Below are positions 12,791 to 25,389 of a stretch of DNA of 64,000 nt, one piece after another. Both the position numbers and the translations under genes were made by a program. A model generated the notes under the pieces. It did not search any database and had not been told where the DNA came from. It was given only the letters and a program-made list of their open reading frames with translations. Source of the stretch: Brachionus rotundiformis (lineage: Eukaryota > Rotifera > Eurotatoria > Ploima > Brachionidae); assembly GCA_016802295.1 (NCBI GenBank), contig JAESIW010000020.1:1361502-1425501 (forward strand), given 5' to 3'. The stretch's first letter is position 1. Each line of letters starts with the position of its first letter.

Positions 12791-13609
12791 TTTAACAATT
12801 CTCAGATAAATATTTAATCTACTCTACTAACTTGTAGAAAGAAATAAAACTGCTAGCTTTAATAAGTAAAAAGTTTTAAAAAATTTATCCAAAAATATTA
12901 AAATGGCTAAATTTTTGATTTAAATTAAATAAAAGTACTTTTATTTTTCAAGGATTTTTTTTATTTTATTTAATTGATAAACTTTATTCTAATGAAATTT
13001 TAAGTCAATTTTGAAAGAATTATTGTCCATTTGGTTTAACTAATAAAAAAAATAGAATATATTTTCTTAATTTTTTTAATAAAAATAAATGAAGTCTTAA
13101 TTAAACAAGTAAATATAAATTTTTGTTTACAATTAGAGGATTAAAAAATCGAAAAAAATAAACTCTTCAAATAAAGATAAAAAAGTGTTATGGAATCGAC
13201 AGTGGTTGTCGACTCAACTAGATTTTATATTTAGTCGTTTAAGATATTGACTGATCTAATTTAAAATTTGGACAAGATATGCCTATTCCATGAGCATTTA
13301 TTAATTATTAAAAATTCGAATGAAGTTTTAAAAAGAAAAAAAATCTAATAAATTTAGTAAAATTTTTACAATATTAAATTTTAACTACTTTACAAGCTTT
13401 TTCTCTTATAAATTTTCCTTCACATCCTTCACATGTCACTTAAAAATTTTAAACTTTACTCAGCTCACAAAACTTGATAACCTTTTGACAAATTTTAAAC
13501 TAGACCAGATAATTTATCTCGATTAGATATAAAAAAAAATAGTTTAATAGATAACAAATTTTGTCTATTAGACAAAACACTAATACTAAAATAATAGTTA
13601 ACGCAAAAA
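12791..13609. other. Intergenic, 3' side of SUCO-like gene
   Basis: No gene. Contains a small perfect hairpin, TCGACA-gtggt-TGTCGA, near 13196-13212. It stands out as a GC-containing island in A/T sequence. Confidence 0.4.
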
Positions 13610-16072
13610 TTAAATTTCATTAGTTTGATTAACTGTATTAAATTGAGCGTTTGAAGCCGCTAGACTAACGGCGGCCACAACTGCTATGGTTGACGAAACA
13701 ACCCGGGCTGCAGCAACAGTCTGAGGCATCACCTCTTTAATTGTTTCAGCTTCAAGATTTTCGCAATTCACCCTATTCATTTTATAATAATTTTCAATAG
13801 ATTCGAGTTGTTCTTTAAAATTTAGTTCCTGTTTTGCCAACAATTCCTTACATTTGGCATCAATTAGTTCTTCAATATTTTCACTTTTTTTCTTCTTATC
13901 ACCAGAAGGATCTTTAATTCCATATTTTGTCTTTTTTCTTCCCAAGCATCGCTTCAACTCTACCACAAGTACACTCACCACTACCAAAAGAGCTGTCCAA
14001 ATGATCAAATTGGTCTGAATTTTAACATCATCTATGTATTTGTTTATTTCAATTAAATTTTGTTCCATTTTTTCAATTTTTTTTTCCATATAGATAATTT
14101 TTTCATTCTGTTTCAAGTCTCTTTCGTCGGCTACACGTATTGTGTCAACCAGAGCCGATGTGGTCAGATTGAATGCTTTTTGCATTTCGTCCATTTGCTT
14201 CCTGTAATGCTGACTTAACTTTTCCAAATATTGGCTACTAAGTGACATGTTTAGCTCAAGCATTTTGATCCTGTAGTCGAGCCGTGTCGAAAGAGCGTCC
14301 TTGCCATTCACAGGTGGAACATAATTAACCACTTCTTCTGAGCCATTGCTAATTTTTAAGCTGTTGAGTTTTTCTCTGGTGTCATTTGAGTTTTTTACCT
14401 CAGATAAATAACTACTTTCATTTTTGGTCTTTAGTTCACCTTCTTTTTTGACCTCAGTCTCGTTCTTATTTTCAGGGCTGACAATCTGGCTCTGGTCAGG
14501 CTTTGTCGGCACTTCTTTATGCATAGTAGTAGATTTTTGCTTCACGGGCCACGAGTAAGTGGTTTGGTTATCCAGCCAGTCATTAGATACATAATAAAAG
14601 ATATTGTTTAAAGAAAATTGGGTGACGTTTTTTTGAATTTTTTGTATGCTGGTTTGATTCTTAGAAGGCTTGATGTTGTTTAGATATTTGGTAAGCAAAG
14701 ATGTATTGGATCTTGATTGCACTATGGTGGTCATAATGTAATAGTAGCCACAAAATTTGGAACTAGAGAAAAAATTAAAAGAAGAATTGTCATAGTTTTT
14801 GACAAATTTTTCAGCATGATCAAAACATTGGCAACAGTTGCGCAGACCAGTAGAGCTTGTGAAGCACAAAATGCGATGCATGTCCGTATCTAGTATGTTG
14901 TTTCGGTCAATAATTGTTTTACCATTTGGTAAATAAGATTCATTGTCAGATATAATTCGAGTGGACTTGGACGGCTTTGAGACACTTAGATTGGTTAATT
15001 TAGAAAAAAAATTAAAGCCTTTTCCAACCACTACTGAGATTAAATTTGTCAATAAGACCGAAGTTGAATCAAAAATAGTTGTTTTATCTATTTTATTCTC
15101 ATCTTTGTTAGGCTCATCAATGGCAAGAGTGACTTCATCAGCATCCGTGTCTTGGTCATCATGTAAATTTGTTCCATAAATGCGTACAACACTCAAAGGA
15201 CAATAATGTTCATTTCCATAATGAGACAACATTTCAAATTTGGCATATTTGGCATAAATTTCATCAATTTTCTCATCTTGCTTATATTCCAAGCTGTCTG
15301 TTCGGCTAAATGTTTGTAAATTTCTGGTATTATTGGCCTCAAATGTGCCAATGAAATATTTTCCTGGCCAATTATTCGAACCACCTGATTGTATGTATCT
15401 GTCACTGGCAAACACTTTGAACTGTCTTGGTACATTGCTGAACAATTCATAATTGGCTATTTGAATCTCTTTTATCTTTACAGGCTCACAGAGCTCTATG
15501 ATGAACCAAACTTTGGATTTGCATGAATTCAGCATATAGTCGTCCTTGTTCTCGGTCAATATGTGCGACGGGTTGCTAGCCTCTTGGTTTTTTTCGACTA
15601 TTTTAGCACCACAATCTACACCGGCATAATTTTTGCGCCTCTTTAAAATTTCAGCTTTAATCTCTTTGCTTTCAGACTTGGTCGGACTGTTGGCTTTGTT
15701 CAAAGATTGATCTTTTAGTTTCATCTCTTTCCATTCTTCGAACGATTGCATTTCGGCCTTGTTGACCACATATCCTTGGACAAACGTTGCCTGTGTTTTG
15801 GCCTCTGATTGCTCATCTCTTATTTCGTTTGCTTGAGTGACTGTTTCAAGCGTTTGCGAGGTTTCTTCAATGGGAGATGACGTAGGCAGTTGGTTTTCAG
15901 CCTTAAGGATGTCGATGGTTTTTGAGCCGTCATGCAAAACTTCATTGTGTAGAATCGTCCATACATTACTTTTAAAATAAAATTAAATCTTTTTTAATTA
16001 ATCAGTAAAACACTGCTACTTTTGGAAAAATATTAGCCAGGTTACCAATAGGAATATGTTTTTATTAATCAT
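13610..16072 (-). CDS. SUCO: SUN domain-containing ossification factor-like (SUCO/Slp1/Opt family)
   Basis: ER/nuclear-envelope membrane protein of the SUCO-Slp1 SUN branch, which in fungi (Slp1-Emp65) protects folding membrane proteins. Two exons on the minus strand, 16072-16020 and 15968-13610 (51-nt intron), give 803 aa. The ATG at 16072 opens a hydrophobic signal sequence (NIFLLVTWLIFF) that splices in phase to the large exon; the long frame alone has no ATG at its start. FEEWKEMKLK near residue 93 is a family hallmark. The SUN domain (about 130-285) runs from NYAGVDCGAKI through WFIIELCEPVKIKEIQIANYE and ends with CPLSVVRIYGT. A coiled coil precedes one transmembrane helix near 665-690 (LIIWTALLVVVSVLVVEL). 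A lysine-rich segment and an Ala/Val-rich tail follow. It is divergently oriented to the CYP4 gene. The family call is firm; one-to-one orthology to SUCO is likely. Confidence 0.88.
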
Positions 16073-17200
16073 TATTTTTATGAGTTTTATGTAGAAAATT
16101 GGTTGTTTCTCATTATTTAGAAAAATATTTAAATAATAATATTTTATTACGTCGGTGTCGATAATCTAAACTGAATATTCTAGATATTTTAGATAAATGT
16201 GGCAGAAAAAGCCTACAGATTAGCGTAAACAATATGGTTTGGGTAGCCCTAAGAGAATGCCAACTTTAATATTGGTTAAATTATGGAAATTTGGTCAAAA
16301 TGAAAATAATTACAAATTATTTATTTTTATTATAAAAAAAGAAAGAGCTTTTAAAATTGTCTTTATTTGAATAAAACGTATGCTTGGAACACGTAGTTTT
16401 GAATAACAAACACATTTTTATCTGCTATTTTTAAACATGATATAAATGTTATACAGTAAATTATTAAACAAAATATTTTTAAATAATTACACAATTTTAG
16501 AACTTAATTTTCTTTATATAAAATTAATTTAAACTAAAATAATATGTTTATTTTAAATATTTTAGTTTTAACTTTAATTATAAGAATTTATTTTTGTTTA
16601 TTTTTAATTTTAAGATCACCTTTTTCTGAAAATTTTGTAGATTCGAAATAAACAATTAAAAATATTCGATTTAAATTTAAGTAACATAATTCTTTATTTT
16701 AATTTTAATTCGGATTTTTAAATTTATTTATGACATTTAAATTTAAGCATATTTTACTCATTAGCTATTATTTAAATGAGTTCTGATTCAAAGACAGTAG
16801 TGAAATTGAGTAAAGTGATTATATAACTTAATTGATTATATAATATATACATTAAATAAATAGAAGTTGGTCAAAATATTTGCATAATTTAGGTTAAAAC
16901 ATTATTTAAATTTAGAAAAAATTTAAACAAAAACTTAAAAATTAAAAAATTTTATTCATATCAGGTTTCTAATTAAAAATTTTTGATTGATAATAAAAAT
17001 ATAGAAATAAAAGTTAAATTTGATGAAATAAAAAGAACAGCTTTTATAAATTGAGATATTGAAAGCATAAAAATTATGCAAAATTAGAATTTAGTTAAAT
17101 TTTGATAGATAAACTTGTTTGAACTTTTTGACTAAAATCGCTAAAAAAATTTTAATAAAAATTAAAAAAACGCAAAATAAGACATTTAAAACTATTTAAA
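16073..17200. other. Divergent promoter region between SUCO-like and CYP4 genes
   Basis: Extremely A/T-rich spacer of 1.1 kb with no ORF of note. It must contain both promoters, but I see no discrete motif that I would defend. Confidence 0.4.
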
Positions 17201-18942
17201 ATGATTGACTTTTTTTTGATTGCTCTTCCAAATGCTTTATTTTTCGTTTTTACCGCAATTCTAGTCATAATATTTATAAAATGGCCTCTTAATTATTTTG
17301 CAAAATTAAAAACCGTAAATAAAATCAAAGGTATGCCAATGATTCCATTTATTGGTAATGTTCATCAGCTTAAAACAAAATATGGTAAATATGATAATTA
17401 TTTCCTCATCTTTTGATTCATTTTAAATAAAGAACTTGTTAAACAGCTTACCGAACTTACATACAAACTCAATTCAGAGCCTTTATGGCGACTATGGCTT
17501 GGTATTTGAGATATATTTTTCTGGTAATGTAAAGATATTTAGTTTAAAGGTACTAAGCCAATTTTTGTTTTCCACAGAGGAGACTATGCAGAAGTACTGA
17601 ATTTAATTTTTGTTCTCATAATAAATAGTTTTTCAGGTTTTGTTTTCATCCTCAAAAAACACTCAAAAATCAGTACAATATGATTTTTTACATCCATGGC
17701 TTGGCACCGGACTTTTGACTAGGTTTAAATTAATTATCTGAAAAAATTAATATATTATTTAAACAATTTTAGTCATGGTGAAAAATGGGCATATAGGCGC
17801 AGATTGATAACTCCAACTTTTCACTTTGAAATATTGAATGATTTTTTGCATGTTATGAACGAACAAGCCGACATTCTGGTTGAAATTTTGACCAAATTGG
17901 TAAAAGAAGATCGAGTAATAAATATATTTGAGCGCTTAAAAGCATGTGCATTAGATATTATTTGTGGTAATGATTAAATTGGTGTTATATTTTTAAAAAA
18001 TTTATTTTTAAAGAAACTGCAATGGGTCAAAATGTAAATGCCCAGCATGACAAGACATCTGAATACGTCCGAGCAGTATCTCGAATATCTGAGCTTGTGA
18101 TTCTCAGATTTTTCGATCCACTGCAATGGTCTGACTTTATTTATAGAAAAACAACAAAAGGAAAGGATTTTGAAAAATGTCTAAAGACTTTGCATAATTT
18201 TACAAAAAAAGTTATCTTGGAACGTGATGGTGAATTGGATGATACAGACTTAATGTCTGGAAAACGTGTCGCATTTTTAGATCTCTTACTAAAGGCAAAA
18301 AGAAAAGATCAATCAATTACTTATGATGATATTCGGGAAGAGGTTGATACATTTATGTTCGAGGGTCATGACACCACGGCAGCAGCGGCAAGTTGGGCAT
18401 GCCAATTAATTGGCTCACATCCTGAAGTTCAAAAAAAGCTACATGAAGAGATTGACTCTGTTTTAGGTCCATCTGTCCGTCCCTTGACAAATGATGACCT
18501 AAAAGAATTGAAATATTTGGATTTAGTAATAAAGGAAACATTACGTTTGTTTCCATCTGTGCCCTATTTTGGAAGAACCATATCTGAAGATTGTGATGTA
18601 GGAGGTTATAGAATTCTCAAAGGAGAGACTGCAGTTATTTTTGCATACATGATTCATAGAGATGTAAAATATTATCCTGATCCAGAAAAATTTGACCCAG
18701 AGAGATTTTTGCCAGAAAATTCCAAAGACAGACATCCGTATGCATATATACCTTTTTCAGCTGGAAGACGAAACTGCATAGGTCAAAGATTTGCTCAAAT
18801 GGAAGAAAAAGTACTATTAGCAAACATATTAAGACGATTTGAAATGAAATCAATTAAAACTATTGAGGAATTAGAGCCAGATGGTCATTTGGTAATCCAT
18901 CCAAGTAATGGTATCCCAATTCAGTTTAATTTAAGATGCTAA
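17201..18942 (+). CDS. Cytochrome P450, CYP4 family-like
   Basis: Microsomal haem-thiolate monooxygenase; CYP4 members usually omega-hydroxylate fatty acids or related lipids, but the substrate here is unknown. Six exons: 17201-17384, 17433-17501, 17550-17593, 17637-17722, 17773-17966, 18014-18942. Introns are 43-50 nt, all in phase, and the product is 501 aa. The N-terminal membrane anchor is residues 4-28. Helix C carries the WAYRRRLITPTFHF signature. CETAMG lies at about 192-197, typical of CYP4. The I-helix oxygen-binding motif EGHDTT is near 308, and the K-helix ETLR near 366. PERF lies before the haem-binding FSAGRRNCIG near 440, with Cys as the iron ligand. All catalytic motifs are intact. 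The exact subfamily cannot be set without a tree. Confidence 0.95.
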
Positions 18943-20600
18943 AATTGAACTATTTTCTATCAAATAGTTTAGTCTATCAAATAGATTTAACCAAAGCCTT
19001 TGGAAATTTTTATTTAAAAAAAAATTAAATTACTTAAGAATAATTAGAAAATAAATACATTTAACAACTTATGGAATTGATAATTATATCTATAACAAAA
19101 GTTTAATTTATTATCATTAACTTAAAATAATTAAATAAGAACTTGAATGAAATCCAATAGATAAATTAAAAATAAGTACAAAACATTAAATAAACAATAA
19201 ATATTTTAACTATTAAATATATTTATTTCTTCCTGAATAATCAATCAGAATTAATTTGCAAAAAAACATAAGTCTTAAGAATTTTTTTTTGTTTTTTACA
19301 CATTTTACTTAGATAAAAAAATTAAAAATAGATATTTAGTTTAAAAATTTAATTTACATTAATTGATGCAAAGTCTTTATAGAATTATATCACAGATAAA
19401 AATTTCATTTAGTAATTTAAATATTCAAATTAATCTTATATTATTATGAAAAAATCTATTTCGCGTAAGATTTTGTTACGAAAATATCTCTTTTTTTATG
19501 TTTACCTTTTTTTAGAAAAACAATTTTATTTCGTAATAATTTATTGTCAGAAAATTTTTGCGTTTGTTTCCATTAGTGCCTTGATGTCTTAAAAAAAGTA
19601 TTAACTTAATAGACATAAAGTTTAAACATATTTAGCTTTTTAAATATTAAATACTAGTATTCTATGAGGTAAAAAAAGTTCTTAATTACAAAAATTAAAT
19701 TAAAATTTCATAACATTTTCAATTAGCCTTAATTAAGATATTCAAGATTCTAAAGAGAAAAAAAATACATTAAATTTTATGTAATTAATTAGGAAAGTTT
19801 CAATTAAAGACTCGATAAAAAAAACAAATAAAACTCAAATAATGAATACCAAAAATGGTATGACATTCGTAAAAAGATAAGTCATAAATAATTGATGTTA
19901 AATATATTTATTAGAATTATTTATTATCTATAAGAAAATATCTATTTGAAAAATTAAGATCTACAACCAGCGTTTTTTGGTGGATTTAGCATAATTTAAA
20001 CTTGGTCTAAACAATATTCTTACTTTATTTTGAATAAATATCATTTAATTTTTGTTTCCAAGTAGATAAAATAACAAAGTTGAATTATATAGGGCCTTTA
20101 TTATAGATAAATCTATAAAAGCTTTAACTTAGAAATTTTATCGCTATTTTCTATTTAAGTTTTCATTATTTTCTATGAGCTTTTGATGATTAAAATTATT
20201 TTATTAAATTTGATCTATTAGAAAGAAGACCTTAGCTCAGCTTGTGTGCTAGAAAAGACCATAATTTGGTGAAATGCCGCTCGTTAAACTCAATCTGACC
20301 ATAATGATCGGCGCATGCATATATTAAAGGTCAGAGAGAATAAATTATTTTATTTTCTGAATCGAGTCAGCATTTATCTACAAATGCTCACTCATTTTTT
20401 AAGATCTGATCAAATTATCAGTTTTTTAGACAAAATTTAATGACCAAGTAATAAGCGCTCATTTAAAAAAGCCAAGCAAATAGCTTCTAATCAAATTGCG
20501 TCATCACGTGATTCCTACTCATATGATTCAAATATAATTTGTCTGAAAAGAAAATTATCTTAAATGTTTAAAAATTTTATTTGAAAATATTATTTATTAT
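18943..20600. other. Long intergenic A/T-rich spacer
   Basis: No ORF, RNA gene or repeat boundary supported. The stretch at about 20220-20345 is less A/T-biased than its surroundings and may be regulatory, but shows no recognisable motif. Confidence 0.35.
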
Positions 20601-20615
20601 CTGAGAGAAAAATGT

Positions 20616-20623
20616 ATATATAA
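20616..20623 (+). promoter_or_regulatory. Candidate TATA box upstream of ADF/cofilin
   Basis: The octamer TATATAAG sits about 450 nt upstream of the cofilin ATG, followed by higher-complexity sequence (20625-20740) that could be a 5'-UTR exon. An acceptor-like AG at 21039-21040 would close such a UTR intron. In so A/T-rich a genome a TATA match alone is weak evidence. Confidence 0.3.
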
Positions 20624-21074
20624 GGCTGTTAATTGTTTCATGGTAAAATGTGTCCATGTCCATTTAAGGCATGCTTAAGTAAAGAGAAATTTGTTAGCTT
20701 GAAACCGGGACAACCAAAAGACTGTGATTAGACAACGATGATGTATTTGGAATATGTATTAGAAGAAAATTTTATGCTAAAGTTTAAAAATTTCCAAATT
20801 TGGTTATTTAATGCGTGTTTTATATTCACTTTGTTCATATTTTTCTCTCTCTATTTCTCTCTTTCTCTTGTACATAGATTCAGTAAAATTTCTCTTTATT
20901 CTATATATGCATTGATGCAAAATGATTAATTGGAAAGTATAGAGAAATAAAATAAAATGACTAAGCGACAAGAACATTATAAATCAAAGGCTTAGTGGGA
21001 TTTTTGTTCATCTTTTTAAAATTTAATTTTTATAATTTAGATTTTATACTCGTATCCAAAAGAATTTATTCACA

Positions 21075-21580
21075 ATGGTAAGTAGTCTTTGCGCTTGATG
21101 AGCATAAAATTAGGCTTAATAAATGGTTTTATTTAGTCATCGGGCGTAAAAGTTGATCCAGAATGCATTGAGGCGTTCAACCAGTTCAAATTAGGAAAAA
21201 AAGACGCTTTTCTTTTGTTCGGTTTTAACCAAAATGCCACAAAAATAATTGTCCTGCACAAGGAGGTCAAGTTGCCAGATGATCAAAAAAAAAGCAAAAA
21301 TGAGCAATGGGACAATTTGGTAAACATGTTGCCAGACAATGATGTACGATACGCAGTAGCCGATGTGCACTATAACACTACTGAGGGCCCGCGTACCGAC
21401 ATGGTATTTGTCACTTGGGCTCCAGAGACCGCCACCATCAAGCAACGTATGTTGATGGCCAGTAGCAAAGACGCGCTCAAAAACGCCCTTGTCGGCTGCC
21501 GTACCACCATTCAAGCCTGCTGCTACCCTGATTTGGACCTGAAGGCTGTTGTCGAAAAATTCAAAGGAACCCTAGATTAA
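21075..21580 (+). CDS. Actin-depolymerizing factor / cofilin
   Basis: Binds ADP-actin, severs filaments and speeds depolymerisation in the cytoplasm. Exon 1 supplies only the ATG (21075-21077). A 59-nt intron follows, and exon 2 (21137-21580) encodes the rest, 148 aa in all, the usual ADF length. The mature start, SSGVKVDPEC, presents an N-terminal serine where LIM kinase phosphorylates animal cofilins. The single ADF-H domain shows the diagnostic long-helix motif WAPETATIKQRMLMASSKDA, preceded by RYAVADVHY. An intron directly after the start codon is a known ancient feature of cofilin genes, and it supports the chosen start. Poly(A) signal AATAAA at about 21629-21634. Confidence 0.96.
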
Positions 21581-22149
21581 ATTGTCAATTTGAATTGCCG
21601 AAGCCAATTATGTCCAGCTAAATTTAACAATAAATAAATCCAATTTTTTTTCTAAATTTTTATGGCTATTTTCGGAATTTGTGACGAAAATTAAAAAAAG
21701 TGGACAATTTTTTTTTCGGTTCTTAAGACTTTTATTTGGAATAACTTTTTTGTTTATTTCTTTTTTTTTTTTCAGAGCTTTTTGTGTGTATTAAATTCTT
21801 TGAGTTGCATCAAGACTATTCAAATACAACTAAATATTATTTATCTTTTAATTATTAATTAATAAATTAATCAGTTCTAAACGAAATTTAAAAATAAAAT
21901 AAAATATTTAAATCAAACATTTTTTAGTTATAAATTTTCAGATTAAATAAAATTTAAAAGTTAAACAACATTTTTGATTTTAGCATTAAGAATTTGGTTC
22001 CTTTTTTTATAATTATCATTTAATAAATTTCCCTTTTTACAAAACATGTTAATTCATTATTTTTTTGAAGAATTGTCATTTTTAAAATAATTTAAATTTT
22101 TTAATTCTCCGAATTTACATTGAATATCTCAAATCAATTGGGAATAAAA
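21581..22149. other. Intergenic, cofilin 3' flank
   Basis: AT-rich sequence with poly-T runs; nothing coding seen beyond the cofilin poly(A) signal. Confidence 0.45.
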
Positions 22150-22350
22150 ATAACTATAAGCTACAGGACTAACCATTAGATATAGCCCTAAAGCTTTGCT
22201 ATAGTAGCTAAATTGAGTTATTGATTTAATAAATTTTTTTTATTAATTAATTTTTTTTGCAGTCAAAAAATCGACTAATTTCCTTTTAAAGGCATTCTTT
22301 GCTGATGGTAAATCTTGAGGGAGCCAGTTTCAATTTTCTATAAGTCTATT
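22150..22350 (-). mobile_element. LINE 3'-end remnant with ATT-type tail
   Basis: The minus strand around 22335-22250 translates as NWLPQDLPSAKNAFKRKLVD, closely resembling the final WNxLPxxVVxAxSVNxFKxxLD block of LINE ORF2 proteins. It is followed downstream by CTGTAGCTTATAGTTATT near 22170-22150. That end resembles those of other remnants in this window (54305-54990 minus; 50540-50692 plus). Confidence 0.6.
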
Positions 22351-22449
22351 CAGTATGAGTCAAGAAGTACAAAAAACAAATTCAGACTTTTTAAAGATTT
22401 AACTAATTTAATAACTCTAAAAATATTATAATATTATATATTAAGACGG

Positions 22450-22690
22450 ATATATCTCAAGTGCATATACAAGAACTTGAATATTTTTTACATTTTTTCA
22501 AATAAGACAAATTATATAAATAATAAATATACATTGAGATAGTTGACAAAGAGGATTTCTTTCCACTTGTCTTGAATATATTAAATATATATTTGAATTG
22601 ATTGATTGTTGAAGTCCCACCACTTCCAGAGGTAAACCATTCCTGCATTAAATTTTCTTTTTGTGAAAAATTGGCCCTCTGTAAGCAGTA
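22450..22690 (-). mobile_element. Second LINE C-terminal fragment
   Basis: The minus strand reads MQEWFTSGSGGTSTINQFK near 22648-22590. This looks like another copy of the W..LP..V....INxFK block, so two LINE tails lie nested or side by side. Only one short motif supports it. Confidence 0.4.
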
Positions 22691-22903
22691 TTCTTAATTT
22701 TAAAAAAAATAAAAAAATTAATATTTAATGTAATTAAAATAAATTAAATAAAACTTAAGACAAAATAAAAAATGATTGCATATTAATTGAAATTGAGCTA
22801 ACAAATAAAAAATTTTCGATTTTGCACTAAACCTCTCAAGTGATTAGAAAAAAAAACAAAATTTAAATTTGTTTTAAATGATTCAAGTTCTTTATTTTTA
22901 ATT

Positions 22904-24415
22904 ATGGATAATTTTGAAAATCTGAACGTTTTTGATTTTTTACCTGACTTGCCCAACGAGCTGTTAAACCTTTCTTCATATGTTCAAGAATTTTCACCAA
23001 TTCATTCTCCAGATGATCGTGGTACACAAGTGAGCGAGATTCAACCGGCTCAAATTCCCACTTCCTCGAACCAAATAGAATCTTACATTGAGGAGAAGAG
23101 TATAGAAAGTCCGGAAGAGCCTTTTAGGTCATTCGATTTCAATTCGGATCAGACCAGACCTAGAAGGGCAGCTGCTATGGCAGCCAATTTCTGGATTTCT
23201 AGTTTGAAAAGAAGGGGCGTTTTTGATGACTCTGACAAAGAAAATGAATACAATTTAAAAAATGATCCAAAAGTAAAGATTTTCTTGTATAAAAAATGAT
23301 TTTTTTAAATTGCTGTTAATAATTTTTTTCATCCAGACAAATTTGATGAAAAATGCATCCAAAAAGAGGAAATATTTTTCCAAAAAGAAGATTTCGCCAT
23401 TTGGTGATAAAAATAAAGAAAACTCTGTTAATCAATTTGATGATACTTTTGAAGAAAATAAGGCAATTATTTGATTAATTTATTCAACAATTTAAATTTA
23501 TTTAAAAATAATACATTTTAGATTGATAAAGAACTTGAAGGATTTCTTGGAGACACTCAAACCATCAAATCTTTAGAGAATTTAGTTGACATTCCGATTG
23601 AATTTATTCCAAACAATCAACCAAATTACGAATTTTCAAATCAGGAAAATGAAGATTTTAATTCCAATCTTTTATATCCAAGTTTGAATGATCCATTATT
23701 AAACAATGCAATAAATCCTGCATGTGATCCATCGCTGGAAGTGGCCACCAGTTTGAACACTCCAACAAGAATAGACAAGTCATTAGTGTTTTGTCTAAGC
23801 GATAATTTGTTCTATGATGACAGCAATTATGAAAAAGATGATCTAGGTTTTACAATAAGTAGAGCTGTAGAGCCAAGTTTCGAGACAAACTTCCAGTTTA
23901 ATTCAGATGGTTTAAATGAACCTTTGGTAGATTTAAACAATAACTATTTACCACCTGTTATTCAACAGTCTTCCCAAGATAAAGCTGAATGTGAAAATAC
24001 TGAAAGCATGGTTAATAACTTATCTTTTTTAAGTTGCTAATCTTTTAATTTTTCCTTTAGTTTTATGAGGGTGTTGACTTGCTAAAATTAAGCCATGGGA
24101 AAAGAGTAGACAAGTTGGTTGGGTATGCAAATAATGTTATCAAGGTATTATTCAACAAAAATGAGATAAAACACGGAATTTTTCCTGATAAAGAGGGTAA
24201 AACTCGAAGCAAATGCCGAACACCTTTTGATAATTATAGAACTGAAATTTTAAAAGGTTATTTGGAAAAAAGTGAATTGAATTAAATTTAATTTTTTATT
24301 TTTAGAAGCTATTCTAAAAAAATTTAACTATAATCCATTGAGTTGTGAAAAATTGTGGATAAATATTCGCCCGTTGATTAATAAAAGTCTAAATAGTTTA
24401 CGTAAAAGCGCCTAA
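22904..24415 (+). CDS. Unrecognised acidic protein with BEN-domain-like C-terminus
   Basis: Five exons: 22904-23272, 23337-23462, 23522-24010, 24061-24256, 24306-24415, giving about 429 aa in one frame. The exon-2 donor is ambiguous: AAG|GCAATT at 23463 would make a GC-AG intron of 59 nt, while a GT at 23427 gives a 95-nt intron, and both keep frame. The N-terminal two thirds is acidic, Asn/Ser-rich and low complexity, with basic patches (RPRRAAA, ASKKRKYF) that could be nuclear localisation signals. The last roughly 100 residues are compact: VIKVLFNKNEIKHGIF, then a basic segment, then ILKEAILKKFN, and a final LWINIRPLINKSLNSLRK. The hydrophobic/basic pattern and the terminal W..xxxxxINxxxxxLRK resemble BEN DNA-binding domains. 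I infer a nuclear or chromatin protein; the family call is tentative. Confidence 0.6.
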
Positions 24416-24993
24416 TTTTGAATAATTAATTTAAATGTCTTTTTTTTTTGTATAAATGATTGTAAATGTAGCCAAATTTAATTTAATTAAAATGATTAAT
24501 CGATTTTGTTTTGACATTTTTGTCATTTAATTTGTTATATACAGATTTAATAATTAGTCTTTATAATTTCTAAATCGAATTTTCATTATATTCCATTTTG
24601 CCAAAAATTTCAATCAATAAAGCTTTTTCAATATTTTTTTAATTTTATTTATCTATATAATTCCTAATATGGAGAAAAAATTTTTTAAAAAAAATATATA
24701 TATCAATGATTAATTTTTCTAAAATTTGAAAAAAAAAATTGTTAAATTATATTTACATTATATTTAACTTTTTGTTTTGAAGTTTTAACTTTATGGGACG
24801 GAAATTCGGCGAATTTTAGACATTTGTTTAAGGAAATAAGTGCTATTTTAACGAAAATAAATTAAAGATATAAAATGTCTTAATATCTTTTATGTTCTGA
24901 AAATTAAAAAAAATAAATGCAGAAAATAATTGTTTTATTTATTCAATTTTTGGAAAAAGAAATAAAATTTAACTAAAAAATCCATAATATTAA
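24416..24993. other. Convergent intergenic spacer
   Basis: No gene seen. Poly(A)-signal-like AATAAA occurs near 24616 for the upstream plus-strand gene. Confidence 0.4.
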
Positions 24994-25185
24994 TTAATTT
25001 TGAGTTTTCTCATCTTTTTCATCCGATTTGGACTGATGGCTTTCAGTATTAGCTAGTTCTGAATTCGGCTTGCAAGTGATTACAGGACGCAATGGTGGTG
25101 GTGCATGCATTTCGCATCGTACAACTTTTGGAGGCATACCAAAACATGGTGATGGAAGTTTTGGATTTTTCTCATTAGATGACAT
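24994..25185 (-). CDS. Small hypothetical protein (63 aa)
   Basis: Single short ORF from a good ATG (25185) to a stop at 24994. Its base composition is clearly less A/T-rich than its flanks, which argues for real coding. The product is Pro/Cys-rich in the middle (PSPCFGMPPK, HAPPPLRPVITCK) and polar and charged at the C-terminus (SKSDEKDEKTQ). It has no signal peptide or membrane segment. I do not recognise a family. It could also be a terminal exon of a larger gene, since the flanks were not resolved. Confidence 0.45.
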   Translation of the reverse strand: MSSNEKNPKLPSPCFGMPPKVVRCEMHAPPPLRPVITCKPNSELANTESHQSKSDEKDEKTQN

Positions 25186-25389
25186 CTCAAATTTTCAAAA
25201 AATAAAAATAAGAAGTAAAAATATCGTTCTATTATTTTGAGCGAATTTATAAAAAGAGAAAACTCATTGAGGTATAATGTTTTCGAAATTATTTACATGT
25301 TTTATAATAATTAAGTTAATGGAAAAAATTAATTTTGAAATTTATATTTACGTAGCACTTAAACGAATAATTGATAATAACAGATATGT

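Noticed and set aside
20738..20929. 63-aa hydrophobic ORF upstream of cofilin
   Set aside because: Phe/Leu-rich translation of T-rich DNA. It more likely belongs to the 5' UTR or intron; no conserved motif.
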